Positions 40,401 to 55,400 of a stretch of DNA of 64,000 bases are shown piece after piece; the first letter of the stretch is position 1; every line of letters begins with the position of its first letter. Source of the DNA: Megaustenia siamemsis (lineage: Eukaryota; Mollusca; Gastropoda; Stylommatophora; Ariophantidae); the NCBI GenBank assembly GCA_032433765.1, contig JAVIAB010000059.1:63549729-63613728 (forward strand), written 5' to 3'. Position numbers and translations under genes: made by a program. The notes under the pieces are model-generated. The model did no database searches. It saw only the letters and a program-made list of their open reading frames with translations, and was not told where the DNA came from.

Positions 40401-43400
40401 AGGGAGCCTTCAATGGTTATACTCTGACAAAGGGAGAATTTATGAGAGAAGTACAGGTGGAGTTTGCCACAGGTAACATATTTTTTTAACCAATATTGTT
40501 TGACTTCATTTACCTTATAAAGGGCATCTTGTTTTGTTTATTATTTTTACAATTTTGCTCAATATATGGAAATGTCAAGAAAAATAGGCAGGCTCTGAAA
40601 GAGAGGGGTCAATGGCTCATAACATTATGTAATATGGAATTATCTTTAATTCTAAATGCAAAATATGATTACCATTTTGTTAGTGTCACTATTCTTACAT
40701 TGATGTTATTATATTATCTTATCTGGAAAGATTGGTGTCATTTTGTATTATCACAACAGGAGAGATCAGTGTAATTGTTTTGTTAATTATCTCAACAGGA
40801 GAGATCAGTGTAAATGTTTTGTTAATTATCTCAACAGGAGAGATCAGTGTAGTTGCTTTGTTAATTTTGTCAACAGGAGAAATCAGTGTAATTGTTTTGT
40901 TAATTATCTCAACAGGAGAGATCAGTGTAATTGTTTTGTTAATTATCTCAACAGGAGAGATCAGTGTAATTGTTTTGTTAATTATCTCAACAGGAGAGAT
41001 CAGTGTAATTGTTTTGTTAATTATCTCAACAGGAGAGATCAGTGTAATTGTTTTGTTAATTATCTCAACAGGAGAGATCAGTGTAAATGTTTTGTTAATT
41101 ATCTCAACAGGAGAGATCAGTGTCATTGTTTTGTTAATTATCTCAACAGGAGAGATCAGTGTAATTGTTTTGTTAATTATCTGAACAGGAGAGATCAGTG
41201 TAATTGTTTTGTTAATTATCTCAACAGGTGAGATCAGTGTAATTGTTTTGTTAATTATCTCAACAGGTGAGATCAGTGTAATTGTTTTGTTAATTATCTC
41301 AACAGGTGAGATCAGTGTAATTGTTTTGTTAATTATCTCAACAGGTGAGATCAGTGTAATTGTTTTGTTAATTATCTCAACAGGTGAGATCAGTGTAATT
41401 GTTTTGTTAATTATCTCAACAGGTGAGATTCTGAAAATGTCCCATTATGCCAATGGTATAGATTCCAAAGGGGCATTACTGTTTGATGTCATCATTAGAG
41501 GAGAGGTGCCTGATTTAGGAAGCCCAAAAACTGTACATCTTGCTCCATACCAGGAGGAGTACATTCAAATTGGACCAGGTAAGAATTGAGTCTAGGAGCA
41601 CAGAGTAAATGTTGTCTAAAATATAACGTGGATGAAAGAAAGACACAGATCCCTTGAGAAGTATCTTCTTAAAACTTAGAACATATTTTTTTATATGTTG
41701 TATCAGTGAAATTCAGCATATATCTATCTATATGTTTGTCTTTCTATCTTTCTTTCTCTCTACCTGACTTTTTGCTGGCTGCCCTAATTGCTTTTCTTTT
41801 TTTATTTCTTTCTTTATTTCTTTATTTCTTTCTTTGTCTGTCATCAGTCTGTTTGTCTATCATCTTACTATCTATCTATTTGTCTTTTATCTATCTATTT
41901 ATCTGTAATTTATCTATCTATCTCTCTGTCATGTAACTGTCTTCACACTGGAGAATGTGCTGAGGAGGGGATCTGAGCATTATAGAGCTGTTTGTTATGT
42001 AATGAAGATGATCTGTTGACTAAAAAAAAACTAAACTATCTGTCTACCTGTCTTTCATCTAGTTATCTGGTCTTCTGTTGATAAGAGTTGTGCCATTGAT
42101 TTATCTTTCCTATGATTGCTTATCAATATGTAACTAAATTCAACAGGAACTGTATATGCCAAGTCCTCTCGGTTGTTAAATGTAGATGGCTACACTCTCC
42201 CATATGCCTGGAACCATACAATCACGTACGATGAGTCTCGAGGACGTATGCCCTACCTGGTTCAACAGCTGAGTACCAAAGGATTGAGTGTGGAGATACT
42301 ACCAGACCAGGAGTCAGTCAAGTACATGTTAGAAGCTTCCATAGGTCCAGGTATGTCTAAATACAGAACTTTGTTGCCTTCAAATGACTCAATTTTGGAG
42401 TCATGGTGACTCTTTGAATAACTCTAGAATTTGTAGATATATTGGCATCTTGATCAATTTATAATTTTTAAAGTAATGTTGAATTTTTTTACCAAGTCCC
42501 AAGTTTTAAATTTGATTTGACTTTTTTTTTATATAAAATCCTAACCTATGCATGTGAAAACTGAAAAACAACAAAAAGAGATTGAGCAAAAAAACTGATC
42601 ATGAGAAAAGAACTGAATGCTTCTGAGAGAAATGCCTTAGAAGAATATTCTGTGTACAATGGAATGAATTCAAAACCATTATAGTGATAAGGTCATGGTT
42701 ATACATTCAACGATTTCATCAACAATTAGGAAAAGATGGGCATATGTTGATAAGAGATAACAAATGAACTTCAAAACAAGTTCTTCTATGGGAAACATCA
42801 GGATACAGAGAGAAGAAGACCTAGAGAGACACTGAAAAAAACACTTATAAGAGAAGCAAAGCTGGCAGGTATAGATTCATTTCATATTGAATACCTTGCC
42901 AAGAATAGAGATGGATGGCAAAAAGCAGTATAAGCCCTATACAACGTCTAGTGGCACTGGAAGAATGAAGATTCCTTGACTTCAACTTTTTAAAATCAGT
43001 TTAGCATATGCTTTTGTGATGTTATGTCTGGAATAATGCACTATGTTCAAAGTACTGGTTGCACCAATCCTAAAAACCTCTCAAAGTGGCACAGTAAGGT
43101 ACAAGTTATGAGAGGAAAGATAGTCAATGATGTTTATCCAGATGTTGCCTCGCATCTGAGTTTCGATGCTTGAGGCGACACTATACAGAAATTTCCGAAC
43201 ATTTCTGGATAGGCGGCCGAGCACATATGGGTGTAAACTCGCGTGCTAAGATGCCGATTCAAGTCTCGTACTTTACCTTTACCTTTATCCAGAAGTGAAG
43301 ACTTCACATGTCAAACTCCAGCACAACATAATTTTTTGGCTGCTCAGCAACCAGTAAATAATACCTGCTCTCTCTGCATCAGAGTTCAGTGCTTGGATTG

Positions 43401-46400
43401 ATCTCTTCAACCATATTTGAGTCTACTTAACAGAGCATGATGACAACATATTTTTTGACACAAGTAAACAAGTAACTCAGAAGAATGTTGAAAGTTCCCT
43501 GAACAGCTGAAAAGACCAATGAGGAAATTCTCAAAGAGGGCAACACAAAAAGGGAGCTTCAAACAAACATCAGAAAGAAACAGTCAACATTTTTTGGGCA
43601 CATCATGAGAAGAGGAAAGTTGGAATACTTGGTTACAACTGGGCAAAATAAAAGAAAAGAGAGATCACGGATGACAAAGAGAGAAAATACTGGATAGTTT
43701 GGTGTCATGGCATGGAAAACAGTCAACAACAGAATTGATACGATGCACTGTAGATAGAAGATTGTGGAGGGACATGATCGCCTATGCCACCTGGTATGGC
43801 ACATGATGATGATAAACAAGTAACAGATTTAAAATATTTATTTTTGCACAATTTCACAGGTATTTTTAATTATTCTTTGTGACTTTTTTCCCCTTGTCTA
43901 TTAAAAAAAAAAAAGGCAGCTCCTAAAAAACATCAGAAAGAAATAATCAACATTTTTCAGGCACATCATGAGAAGAGGAAAGTTGGAATACTTGGTTACA
44001 ACTGGCAAAATAGAAGGAAAGATTGATCGTGGACAACAAAGAGTGAAAATACTGGATAGCTTGGTGTCATGGCATGGAGAACAGTCAACAACAGAACTGA
44101 TACAACACTGTAGATAAAAGATTGTGGAAGGACGTGATCGGCTACGCCAACCGGTATGGCACATGATGATAATGCTTTAAAAAAAAATCACAAATGTAAA
44201 TTATTGCGATCTGGATAGCAGAATGCTCTTGAAATTATGAGCTATGCTGAGCATCATGTGGTATTGTTATGTTTACACCTGTATTAAGCGGCCATGGCTG
44301 ACAACACAAGAATGAACAATAATGCATTATGTTAGAAAGTGAAAAATATTTCTGCTATTTATTTTGTATTCATAGTTGAACCTGTCTTGTTTTCTTTTAA
44401 TCTGCTCCAGATAATTATCTTAAAATTGCAATGTTTACTTAGTCCTTTAGTATATCTCTTTGAAATATTTTCTTTATTACTTAATGCTTGCTTCTTCCAG
44501 TGTGGATCTACGTAAGTATTGATTCTCTGCCTACCTTAGATTTTCTTGAAAAACTGTTTTGTAATTGTAACTGGCATTCATTTAATATCAACTAAATTGA
44601 CTTTCAAAATAGTTATATACTAAGTTGAAAGGTAAAAGATGATGGTCATATGTTGGACATGTGATGAGAAGAGATAATAACCGAATAGCAAAGCAAGCCC
44701 TCATATGGGAAACAACAGGTATGAGGAAAAGAGGAAGACCCAGAGATACACTGAGAAGAACATTGATGAGAGAGGCAAGAGCAACAGCATTCGGCTCCCT
44801 CAATGAGATAGAGCTGCTTGCACAGAACAGAGACAAATGGCGAGATTTGATAAAATATCTTCAAAAGAATAGAAAACTGCTAGAACAAAAATTCAGATAA
44901 GAGAAGGAGTATCTTGGTCTATGCCCTATGGGCCGGCTACAGCTCGAAAGGACAATAGAAGTTGAAAGGTGCTTATATTGCATATCTGCTGCAAACTCTA
45001 ATACAATGTACAAAATATTCTAGAATGAAAATGAATATTTTTTTTTCTCTCCCAGCATTTTAGTTATTCATCTAAAAAATTTCTTTGAAGAAATTTACTT
45101 TCAACTTTTAATATATGAAATAGTTGCTAAAATTATTGTTATCATTATAATGTTTCACTCTGTTACAATAGTATTTTCATGGTAATGGTTAGTTGAAGGC
45201 CTGGTAACAAATAATAATACATAAATATTATTATATGGGGAACTTCCGAGGCGATAATAGGGAATAATAGAACAAATAAGTATGTGTTAGCACTCGGAAA
45301 AATTAACAGACAAACAACAACAGAAAAAAAACGAAGAACAATATATGGTCCGAAGTGGGATCGAACCCGTACTCCCTGGCACCGCGCCTTGCCACAAGAA
45401 GCCGAACGCTTGGCACACTGCCACTCAGCCAACTAAAAAAATTGGCTATTGTAGTAGTGTCTTCCACGAAAGGCGCTCTCAATGACTATAGCATAGGGTA
45501 ACGATCACAGACCGGAAATAAATTGTATATTTGTACTTTCCTATTAATGCAAGTATCTCCCAGTAGGGCTGAATACTTGTGTTGTAGACAAACATTTATT
45601 GGACGAAACAGCACGAATAGTAGTTTCCAGTGGTTATATACTGGTAACAAATAATAATACATAAATATTATTATATGGGGAACTTCCGAGGCGATAATAG
45701 GGAATAATAGAACAAATAAGTATGTGTTAGCACTCTGAAAAATTAACAGACAAACAACAACAGAAAAAAACGAAGAACAATATATGGTCCGAAGTGGGAT
45801 CGAACCCGTACTCCCTGGCACCGCGCCTTGCCACGAGAAGCCGAACGCTTGGCACACTGCCACTCAGCCAACTAAAAAAATTGGCTATTGTAGCAGTGTC
45901 TTCCACGAAAGGCGCTCTCAATGACTATAGCATAGGGTAACGATCACAGACCGGAAATAAATTGTATATTTGTACTTTCCTATTAATGCAAGTATCTCCC
46001 AGTAGGGCTGAATACTTGTGTTGTAGACAAACATTTATTGGACGAAACAGCACGAATAGTAGTTTCCAGTGGTTATATACTTAATTAAATCTAAAAATAT
46101 TAATATTAGTTATTAATTATTAATTAATTAATTAATATTAATTATTAATTAATTAATTAATTATTAATTAATTAATATTAATTAATTAATATTAATAATA
46201 ATTTAATAATGCTTTAACTAATGATGCTTTAAATAATGCTTTAAAAAAAAATCACAAATGTAAATTATTGCGATCTGGATAGCAGAATGCTTTTGAAATT
46301 ATGAGCTATGCTGAGCATCATGTGGTATTGTTATGTTTACACCTGTATTAAGCGGCCATGGCTGACAACACAAGAATGAACATAAATTCATTCGCAGGAG

Positions 46401-49400
46401 TTCATATCCAGAAAACATGATCTGGAATGTGCGTTTATCTCAGGCTAACATCTATTGTTTATATGTTGTCTTCAAGCCAAGATGGAGTAGAAATTATAAA
46501 CTTGTTATGTTAGACAATCTCTAGCTATCAAGTATCAGACTTTGTACCTGCATTGTATCTTGCCATGCATGTCCCTGTTATGGGCAAACCTCTCAATCTT
46601 GGCAAGAAAACTGATGCTTTCTGTTGTTGCCTGAGTATTCTTCTTAGAGGTAAAGGCATCAAGATGCACCAATCTTAGACTTTCTCTAGGTCAACCTATT
46701 TTTTTAAGATACCCCTATTTCTCACTTGAGGGCTTGTTTTTCATTACTTCTAATGTCCTTTCTCGTCACAAGACCAACATATGCCCACCATCTTATTTTA
46801 ATTATAGATGGTATTGTTGGATTCATGGCCATTTCTCTTACTTCTTTTTGGGCTACTGATTGATAAAACATTACATGGCCAAGGGAAGATAATTACACAT
46901 AAATTGTGTGTTACAGTTTTATAGATATAAGATAAAACATTACATGGCCAGGGGAAGATAATTACACATAAATTGTGTGTTACAGTTTTATAGATATAAG
47001 ATAAAACATTACATGGCCAGGGGAAGATAATTACACATAAAGTGTGTGTTACAGTTTTATTGATATAAGATAAAACATTACATGGCCAGGGGAAGATAAT
47101 TACACATAAATTGTGTGTTACAGTTTTATAGATATAAGATAAAACATTACATGGCCAGGGGAAGATAATTACACATAAAGTGTGTGTTACAGTTTTATTG
47201 ATATAAGATAAAACATTATAAACATTCATTCATTTGTTTTCCTCTTGGGCTGAAGACGGCATGTAGTGGGAAATCATAGTTCTCATTCATTTATGATTTG
47301 CTACTAATTCTTGTAGGACTTTGTTGTTTCTTAATCCCATGGTTGAGCCTTCACTAGTAATTGTTCTGCATAGTTTTTCTGTTTATTTTCCTTATTTTCT
47401 TTTACCAAATGGTTTCCACATAAATGCTGTTCTTCACTCATTCTGAGCATGTGGCCAATGTATTTCCAAAGCCATCTTTCTTGTAAAACTTGACACCACA
47501 TATTCTAATTTAGATTCATCTCTTATCAGTTCATTTGAAATTAATTCTCTCCAGCTTATCATCATCATCATCATGTGCCATATCGGTTGGCATAGGTGAT
47601 TATGTCCTTCCAAAATCATATCAGTTCTGTTGTTGACTGTTTTCCATGCCAAGACACCAAGCTATCCAGTATTTTCTCTCTTTTTCATCCATGATCTCTC
47701 TTTCCCTATATTTTGCCAGTTGTAACCAAGTATTCCAGAAAAAAAACTACAGCTTGTATATAAACATTGAGATTTTAAAATCCTTGTCAAAAGACAAAGA
47801 TAAGATTTCAATAGCTTGCAAGAATAAACAAGAATTCAGTTGAGGCAAATTTTGGTTCCAACCTAAAAGACTTTTGGGGTCTACCCAACCTCTTTAAATG
47901 TGAATCCAGAGATATCCTCTGGGAATGGAAGACAGTGAAGAAGAGACTGGCTACACCACCTCATGAAGTGGAGACTTAGTACAATGAAGTCACTAGAACA
48001 TCATTACCCAACAGACAGTTTCTGTGGGTCTACCTTTACTTTTTTACTATCTCTATAACTATATCTTAAATTATTTATTTATTTTTCAAAATAACAGGAA
48101 ACCCAAGTAACAGATGCCCAGAGGGCTTCAAGCATGATGATCAAGAGTCATTCTGTAGAGGTATTTACTAAATTTTAAATTTTGAATACAAACAGAAGTT
48201 TTACATTTTAGGTATTGCTTGTGTGGAATATCTGGATGTTAAAACAGAAATAAGTCTTCTACGATGCTTAGTCTCTTTCAGCAGATGGGATGAAACATAC
48301 GTGCTGATGGTTATAGTAGAATGCTGTTAACCCCTTAACATACCTTCCATATATTTTTAGGTAAACCTGTTCACCCATACAAATGAAATAAAAATGTTCA
48401 TGTCAATTTCATGTGTTATTTTATGATGATAAATATTAATATTATCAAATATTAATAATAATAGCTCCTACAGTCGTTGTGATATTTCTTTAAAATATGG
48501 CATTTATGTTATATTTAACTTTAAATTAGCATTAAATTTAAAAATCCCATTTTTTCCCCAATATTATCCAGTAAATTAATACTTTTATTAAACATTTTAA
48601 AATGCAGAGCTATTTGACAGAAGCAAACGATTTGACTTACAGTGATTTATTTTTTAAGGAAGCGAAGCATCTCTGCTAAGAAAGCAAGGCAATGTGAAAT
48701 TGTTTTTTTTTTTAATTTTATGAGAACTATAAGGAGATCATGAATGTGTTTAAGATGAAACTTAATTCAACTAGTTCTGTGAATGATTATATTTATTTGT
48801 ATACATCACCAGACAATGATGAATGTGCAGCACAAAAGCCCTGTAGCCACAGTTGCCATAATTCTGCAGGCAGCTTCTCCTGTTCATGTCCAATTGGGTT
48901 CCTTTTAACAGCTGATGCCAGGACTTGTCAAGGTGGGTGAAACATTAACATATCTTCTATCAAGTATTTTTATTAATAGCTAATAAAGTAGCAAATCACT
49001 GGAGTCTGTAGAAATGTGGTTCTACAGAAGAATGTTGAGAATACCATGGACAGCTAAGAAGAGTAATGAAAATGTTCTGAAAGAGGCCAAAGCAAAAAGA
49101 GAGCTAATTTCCAATACTAGGAAGAAACAATCATAATTTTTTGGCCATGTAATGAGAAGAGAACAACTGGAATATATTGTAACAACTGGGAAAATTGAGG
49201 GATGAAGAGATAGAGGAAAGCAAAGAGAAAAGATACCAGACAGCTTAAGAGAATGGATTGGCAGAAGGTCAACAACAGAAATGATAAATAACGGTTGAGA
49301 TTGAAAATTGTGGAGAGACATGATCACCTATGCCAGCAGGCCCGGTACTTGATGATGATGATGAATGTTTATAATTTCAACAACAGCTTTCAAATTCATA

Positions 49401-52400
49401 TAATTTTTTGTTTTTAATATTAGGAGAAAAGTTAGCTCTATATATTATTTACATGATAATAAATGAACCAAAATGAGCCAAAATTTCTTCTTTATTTGAA
49501 GAAGAAATGCACACAATGGTAACAAGCTACCGAGGTAATGGATATGTCATGTGTACAGAAGAGATTCAGGGGGAAAAAAACTATCTTCACAGAATGATCC
49601 CATTCCTGTGGTCTGCCAGGGAGGACTTATAGGACCAGAAAATAAAGACTGCTAGTCCAGTGTAGTCACCATGAGGTGTTAGGGCCTGAGTTTTATTTTA
49701 CCACCGATGAAAAAAAAAGTGTTTTGGCCCTAAATGATTTAAATGGTAAGTTAACTTTTTCCGTACGTTCCACCGCATGGTGCGCCATTTCCATTTCGGT
49801 TGCATAGGTTCAGCCGCATAGTGCGCCACGCTCAATTTTATTAGTGTGAACGCCATCAGACCATATTCGTTTTACATGTCTTGTATCATCTGGATATTGG
49901 TGAAATCTAATACCTTGCTCAATTATCTAAATACTCATATATAATATGTTATGTGTTAGATAAATATAAATATATAGATTGATTCTTAAAACCATGAACA
50001 ATTTTGTCTCTGAAATCTCTTCCGCTGCGTCGGTAAAAAGCTTCCATACGGAAAGAGTTAAGGAAATTAAGTGTAATTGAACGTTTATAATTTCGACAAC
50101 AGCTTTCAAATTCATATAATTATTTTAAAAAATATTAGGAGAAAAGTTCTATGAGAAGAGGAAAGTTGGAATACTTGGTTACAACTGGCAAAATACAGGG
50201 AAAGAAAGATCGTGCATGACAAAGAGAGAAAATACAGGATAGCTTGGTGTCGTGGAATGGAAAACAGTCAACAACAGAACTGATACGATGCACTGTAGAT
50301 AGAAGATTAAAGAAGATAGAAGTAAAAGTAAAGCACGCCAAGACTATTTTGTTAAGTCTTCTCTGAGATGCTTCACATTTGACTTCATTCTCTGAAAACA
50401 TTTGCATAGAATCATTCAGCCTGGCACACTAACATCACTGTAGATGTCAGTTTTGCTGAGAAATATCAAAATAATGAGACATGTAGAAAATATAATGGTA
50501 GAAGACTTAGAACAACCTAATGACTATCTCTTACCACAGGAGACTCTATGCTACAGTTTTTTTTTACAATCATCTCCTTATATTCATGGGAGGTACAGCT
50601 TTATAAATGTTTGTCTAATATCTACTGGTTATTATTTTGCTAGGCACAAAGGGCATAGAAATTCTTTCTACTTGTTAAATTCTGTACCTCTTTTATTTTT
50701 CCAATGTAGAAATTATTTCTTTGTTATGTCATAATAAAGAATAGCAAAATTGTATACCTTCTCAACATTTCTGTATGGTGCAGAAATATGGACATTAGAC
50801 AAGAAAACAGAACATAAAATTGAAGCCTTTGAAATATGGATATATAGAAGAATAGGTAGAATTGGATGGAAAGAAAAGAAAACAAACAGTGAATTTTAAA
50901 ACAGCTAAAAATGAAAAGAGAACTACTAAATACAATTTAAACAAGACAAATGAGATTTTTAGGGCATGTTTAAAGACACAACAGGTATGACATCCTGCAC
51001 CATCAAAGCAAGAGACAGAACTGAATGGTGCTCCATGGAGTAGCCAACCTTTGATGCGAAGACGGCACTCAATGATGATCAATGATATGTCATATCCATG
51101 TGCATTTATTTTTTCTGTGCCTTGTTGACTTAAAGAGAATGTGTTCTTTCTGTAGAGTGTGTGTATTTATGTAAATATCTATTTCAACCTCAGGCCATCA
51201 ACATCTGTAGTGATTTATTACAGCTTCTCTGAAGTGATTCATTCATCTTTCTTCTTCTCTGTGGTGATAAGTGCTCTTCTTTTGTTGTGTTGATTTATAT
51301 CATGATTGGTTATGTTATGATCTTCATCGCTGTATTTCAGACACTGCAATAAGTGCTTTTGATCTTCCCAGAATGTTCATCAGTGATTAACTGTGCCACT
51401 TCAGTGTTGGTTGACAGTTAATACAACTAGTCTGTTCTGGCACTTATTTTGTCACTATCGACTAATCAACCTCTGAAGACTACCCTGACCCACATGCACA
51501 AACTCTCTTGCATAGCTTAGCCTCCTCTTTTGTCTCACATTTGTGTGGTGTCAGCAGTTTACTTTCTGCTAATGACTTTTTAAAAATGTTATACACTGTG
51601 CTTTCTGCTTGTTGTATTCTTTTGGAAAGAAAAGGTTTAGATTCGGTGGATTCTGAATCATTGTGGCTGTTCAATTTATTTGTGGGTATTTTTTTGTTTT
51701 ATATCATCATCAAGTACCATGCCTGCTGGCATAGGTGATCATGTCTCTCCATAACTTTTGATCTCAACAGTTATTTATCATTTCTGTTGTTAACATTCTG
51801 CCAAGCCATTCTCTTAAGCTGTCTGGTATTTTTTCTCTTTGCTTCTCCCTATCTCTTCGTCCCTCAATTTTTCCCAGTTGTTACAATATATTCCAGCTGT
51901 CCCCTTCTCATGACATGGTCAAAAAATGATGATTGTTTTTTCCTAACATTGAATATTATTTGTTAAATACTTCATTTAAATTAAATATTGCAGACATTGA
52001 TGAGTGTTCTATTGGAGTGGCTGAATGTGGTCAAACTATGGAATGTCTCAATACACCAGGATCATTTAGATGTATCAACCGCTGCTTAAAGGGATTTGAA
52101 AGGGAAAAGAATGGAGAAAATTGTGTGGGTGAGTGTCATTGTAACAAACCAAACTTCAGTGATATGTTAACTGTCAGATTATTTTGGAAATTTGTGGCTG
52201 GGTGGTCTAGAGACATTGGCCTCTAGACAAGAAGACCTGGGTTCAAATTTCACCACAAGCGGTGGGAATTGTTCACTTTGAATCTGTGGTTTCTTTGTAG
52301 CTTTACCCTCCCGTGATCTCTGAGTAGTGAGATCTGATGTCTTGCCGTCTCAGATAACAGTGAAAACCAGGAGGTCTTGTATGCATTCTGCACACATTAA

Positions 52401-55400
52401 AGAGCCCTTAGCAGTAAAAAAAATAGTGGGCAAAAATGGCTGCTACACAGGCAAAATTACAATATATGTATTTAAAAGTAATCATAAATAAGTGTCATTA
52501 ATAAATCAAAAGGACGAATGAGAGGATTTGTCAACCAAAGGACTGGTACAATTAATTTCTGTGTGCTGTTGAACATTTTGACAATTAGATCGGAGCACCT
52601 ATGGGTGTGTCCGCAATGCTGTGATGATGATCCTAATTTAACATAATTCATTACATACATCAAAACATTTTGAATTTTCCCTATTTACCTTAAGATGTAG
52701 AACTCTTTACCTTTTTTTTTTTTTTTTTTTTTTTTTGTTCATTTTATGTTCCTCTTTGAGGGTTATAGCTCCCTTGTGGAGTGCTTTCTGGGAATGATTG
52801 TGTTCCTCCATAATAATGTCCAGCACTGGTGTAACTGCCATTTCTTGGTTTTCTTTATGTTTATGTTTGATATTGTATGGCGAACTTAAGGATGGGAAGA
52901 GACCAAATGGCAGACCAGTGCTGAGATATAAGGAAGTTTGCATGGCTTCCGTGAGGAAATTCTCTATCAGAGAAAGAAACTGGGAAAATCTGGCTGCAGA
53001 TTGTAGCATATGGAGAACAAAAATAAAATATGGCACAACAACTTTTGAGGCAGTGATGATATCAAATTCAGAAGACAAAAGACATGAGAAAGGAGACAAG
53101 GCCAGATACCTCAAATACATCTTGTTCGTGCTAGAGATGGATCTGTCTGTCCAATATTGGCAGATTCAGCCATGACAGAAGCTGTTCAACAAAGCAGCAT
53201 CCAGCACAAGACATTAATATTTTTACCAAACTACTGACTTATCATGATTGTCTGTTACCAGCCGTCTGTCAAGACGTTTAATGCCATATTATGCAGAGGG
53301 CTTACCAGGCCACTATATCAAGTTTTATTCATTATCAGTGTACATCTATATATATCTATCTATCTATTATCCTTTCGAGCCGAAGACGGCACATAGGGCA
53401 GAACCACAATCTCAAAAACAGAAACCTTGCGTGCCAAAATGGCACATATTGCAGAGATCACTGCTTCTAAAATCCATGGTCTGTTTCCATAACAATGCTT
53501 TTTACAATGACAGCTTGTCAAGCCATCGATCAACCTCCTTAGTCGCCTCTTACGACATGCCTGGAAGGTCACAGTGTCACTATTCTTTACATCCCACATA
53601 ATGGGGCCCCAGTAATTGTATTTTTCTGATCAACTTAATGTAACCCTTAACTATTTAATTAGGGAGCCGCGCTAGCTCAGTGGTTAGTAAACTGGACTAA
53701 AAAGGACAAGGGGTAGGGTTCGATCTCAACCGCTGGCTTCTGGGTTAACCAACCTTAAATGGGTACCAGATTTTTTCTGGGAAAGTAAAGCAGCACAGGC
53801 GTAATACCGACCACATTACCCCAAAAATCATGTGCTGAAGATCTGTAAAATTTATGGTCACTAACACCATATTCCCTATACACCACTTGGCGCGACGGGG
53901 CTCTTTACTTACTTTACTTAACTATTTAATTAATATCATCCTTTATTAGACTTAATTTATTTTGTGTCAGTGACTTCTAAATGATATTGTTATGGATTTT
54001 GCAGCACCCCAGATTATTTTTTATTTTCTTTTTCAGTATATTCTCTTTTTCTATGAATCTATCTACTTCTTGTTTGAGTAGAATCATTAGAGTTTGTTTC
54101 CAAAGACTGCAGTCTGCATCTATATCTTCTCAATCTGCAGTGTTTTCTTTCCAGGGCACGAGCTTGGGCAAAAAAAAAAAAGATAGACAATTTGTTGTCT
54201 ACGCAACATGTTTAACTTTATATAGAGCTCTATATTATCTAATTTCTCCATATTTTAACCCTAGATTACGAAACCATAGTAAGAATTACTGCATCAAAAC
54301 TTAAATTCTTCCAAATTTGATAGTTTGTGGTTCTCAAACATTCACCTCCTCAGTGTATCTTCCTAATTAATACTTCTGGTGCCTCCTGAGTGTTGGATTT
54401 CTTTCTCTTGATGTAGGACTTTTTTTTTTTCCCAATTTCGTGGGATATGATCCTATAATACAAGCAAATTTGCCAAATTTCAACAAATTGGTAGTTTTTC
54501 TCTCTTTTTTTTTTTTATCTGAGATAAGGGAAATTTATTCAGTTGTCAGCTGAAATCAAATAACCCTTTTTGACTCAGGAAACACAGTGAATAACACTTT
54601 GAGGTAGCTGAACATATAAACTTACAACGACCGTCTGAAAAGACAAAGTAGCACGTCTGGCCCAAGCTGTCAATTTTGGGTCATAAATCAACCTGAGACA
54701 GGAAATCCAAGTTCCTTGTGTGTCAACTTTGGTAAACACACAGTTGTGTGTCAAAAGTTCAAAGAAAATACTATTTTATTGCTCTGAATGCTACAAGTAG
54801 TGGTAGTAATTTGTACTATAAAATATAATGACATGCGCCCCATGTAGGTAATTTAATTTAGGGTTAAACTTGTGTAAATATATATCTTGTAGATGTCAAC
54901 GAGTGTGAAAAGAGCCCAAGCATTTGTCAACACACTTGTCAAAACCTAGTGGGAAGTTACAGATGTTCATGCCCACCTGGCTTTAGACTGGAGGAAAATG
55001 GCAGATGTGCAGGTAAATAACATAGCATTTAATTTGGATTGTTGTGTTTACTTACCAGTTATAACTAAATGAAAGATTTGTATTAAATACAAGGAAATGG
55101 AATAGGTTAAAGTTTTCAATTTAGAAGATATAATATTAATGAACTGGAAAATTATAATGAAATAGAGAACAGATGCAACAAAACAATCGAAGTAACTGGA
55201 CTATTTATAACAATAAAAAATGTAAAAAAAAATATAAATGTACACAGTAACAGAAAATATCAAATGTACACACAGTAACAGAAAATACAAAATGTACACC
55301 CAGTAATAGAAAATACAAAATGTACACACAGTAACAGAAAATACAAAATGTACACCCAGTAACAGAAAATACAAAATGTACACCCAGTAATAGAAAATAC

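Noticed and set aside
45330..45430. tRNA-Leu/Ser-like gene with long variable arm
   Set aside because: Two or more repeated copies share the same downstream body, consistent with a tRNA-derived SINE. The acceptor stem could not be closed.
52711..52736. Poly-T tract as a transcription terminator
   Set aside because: In a pol II gene a T run inside an intron is not a terminator. It more likely marks a retroelement tail.
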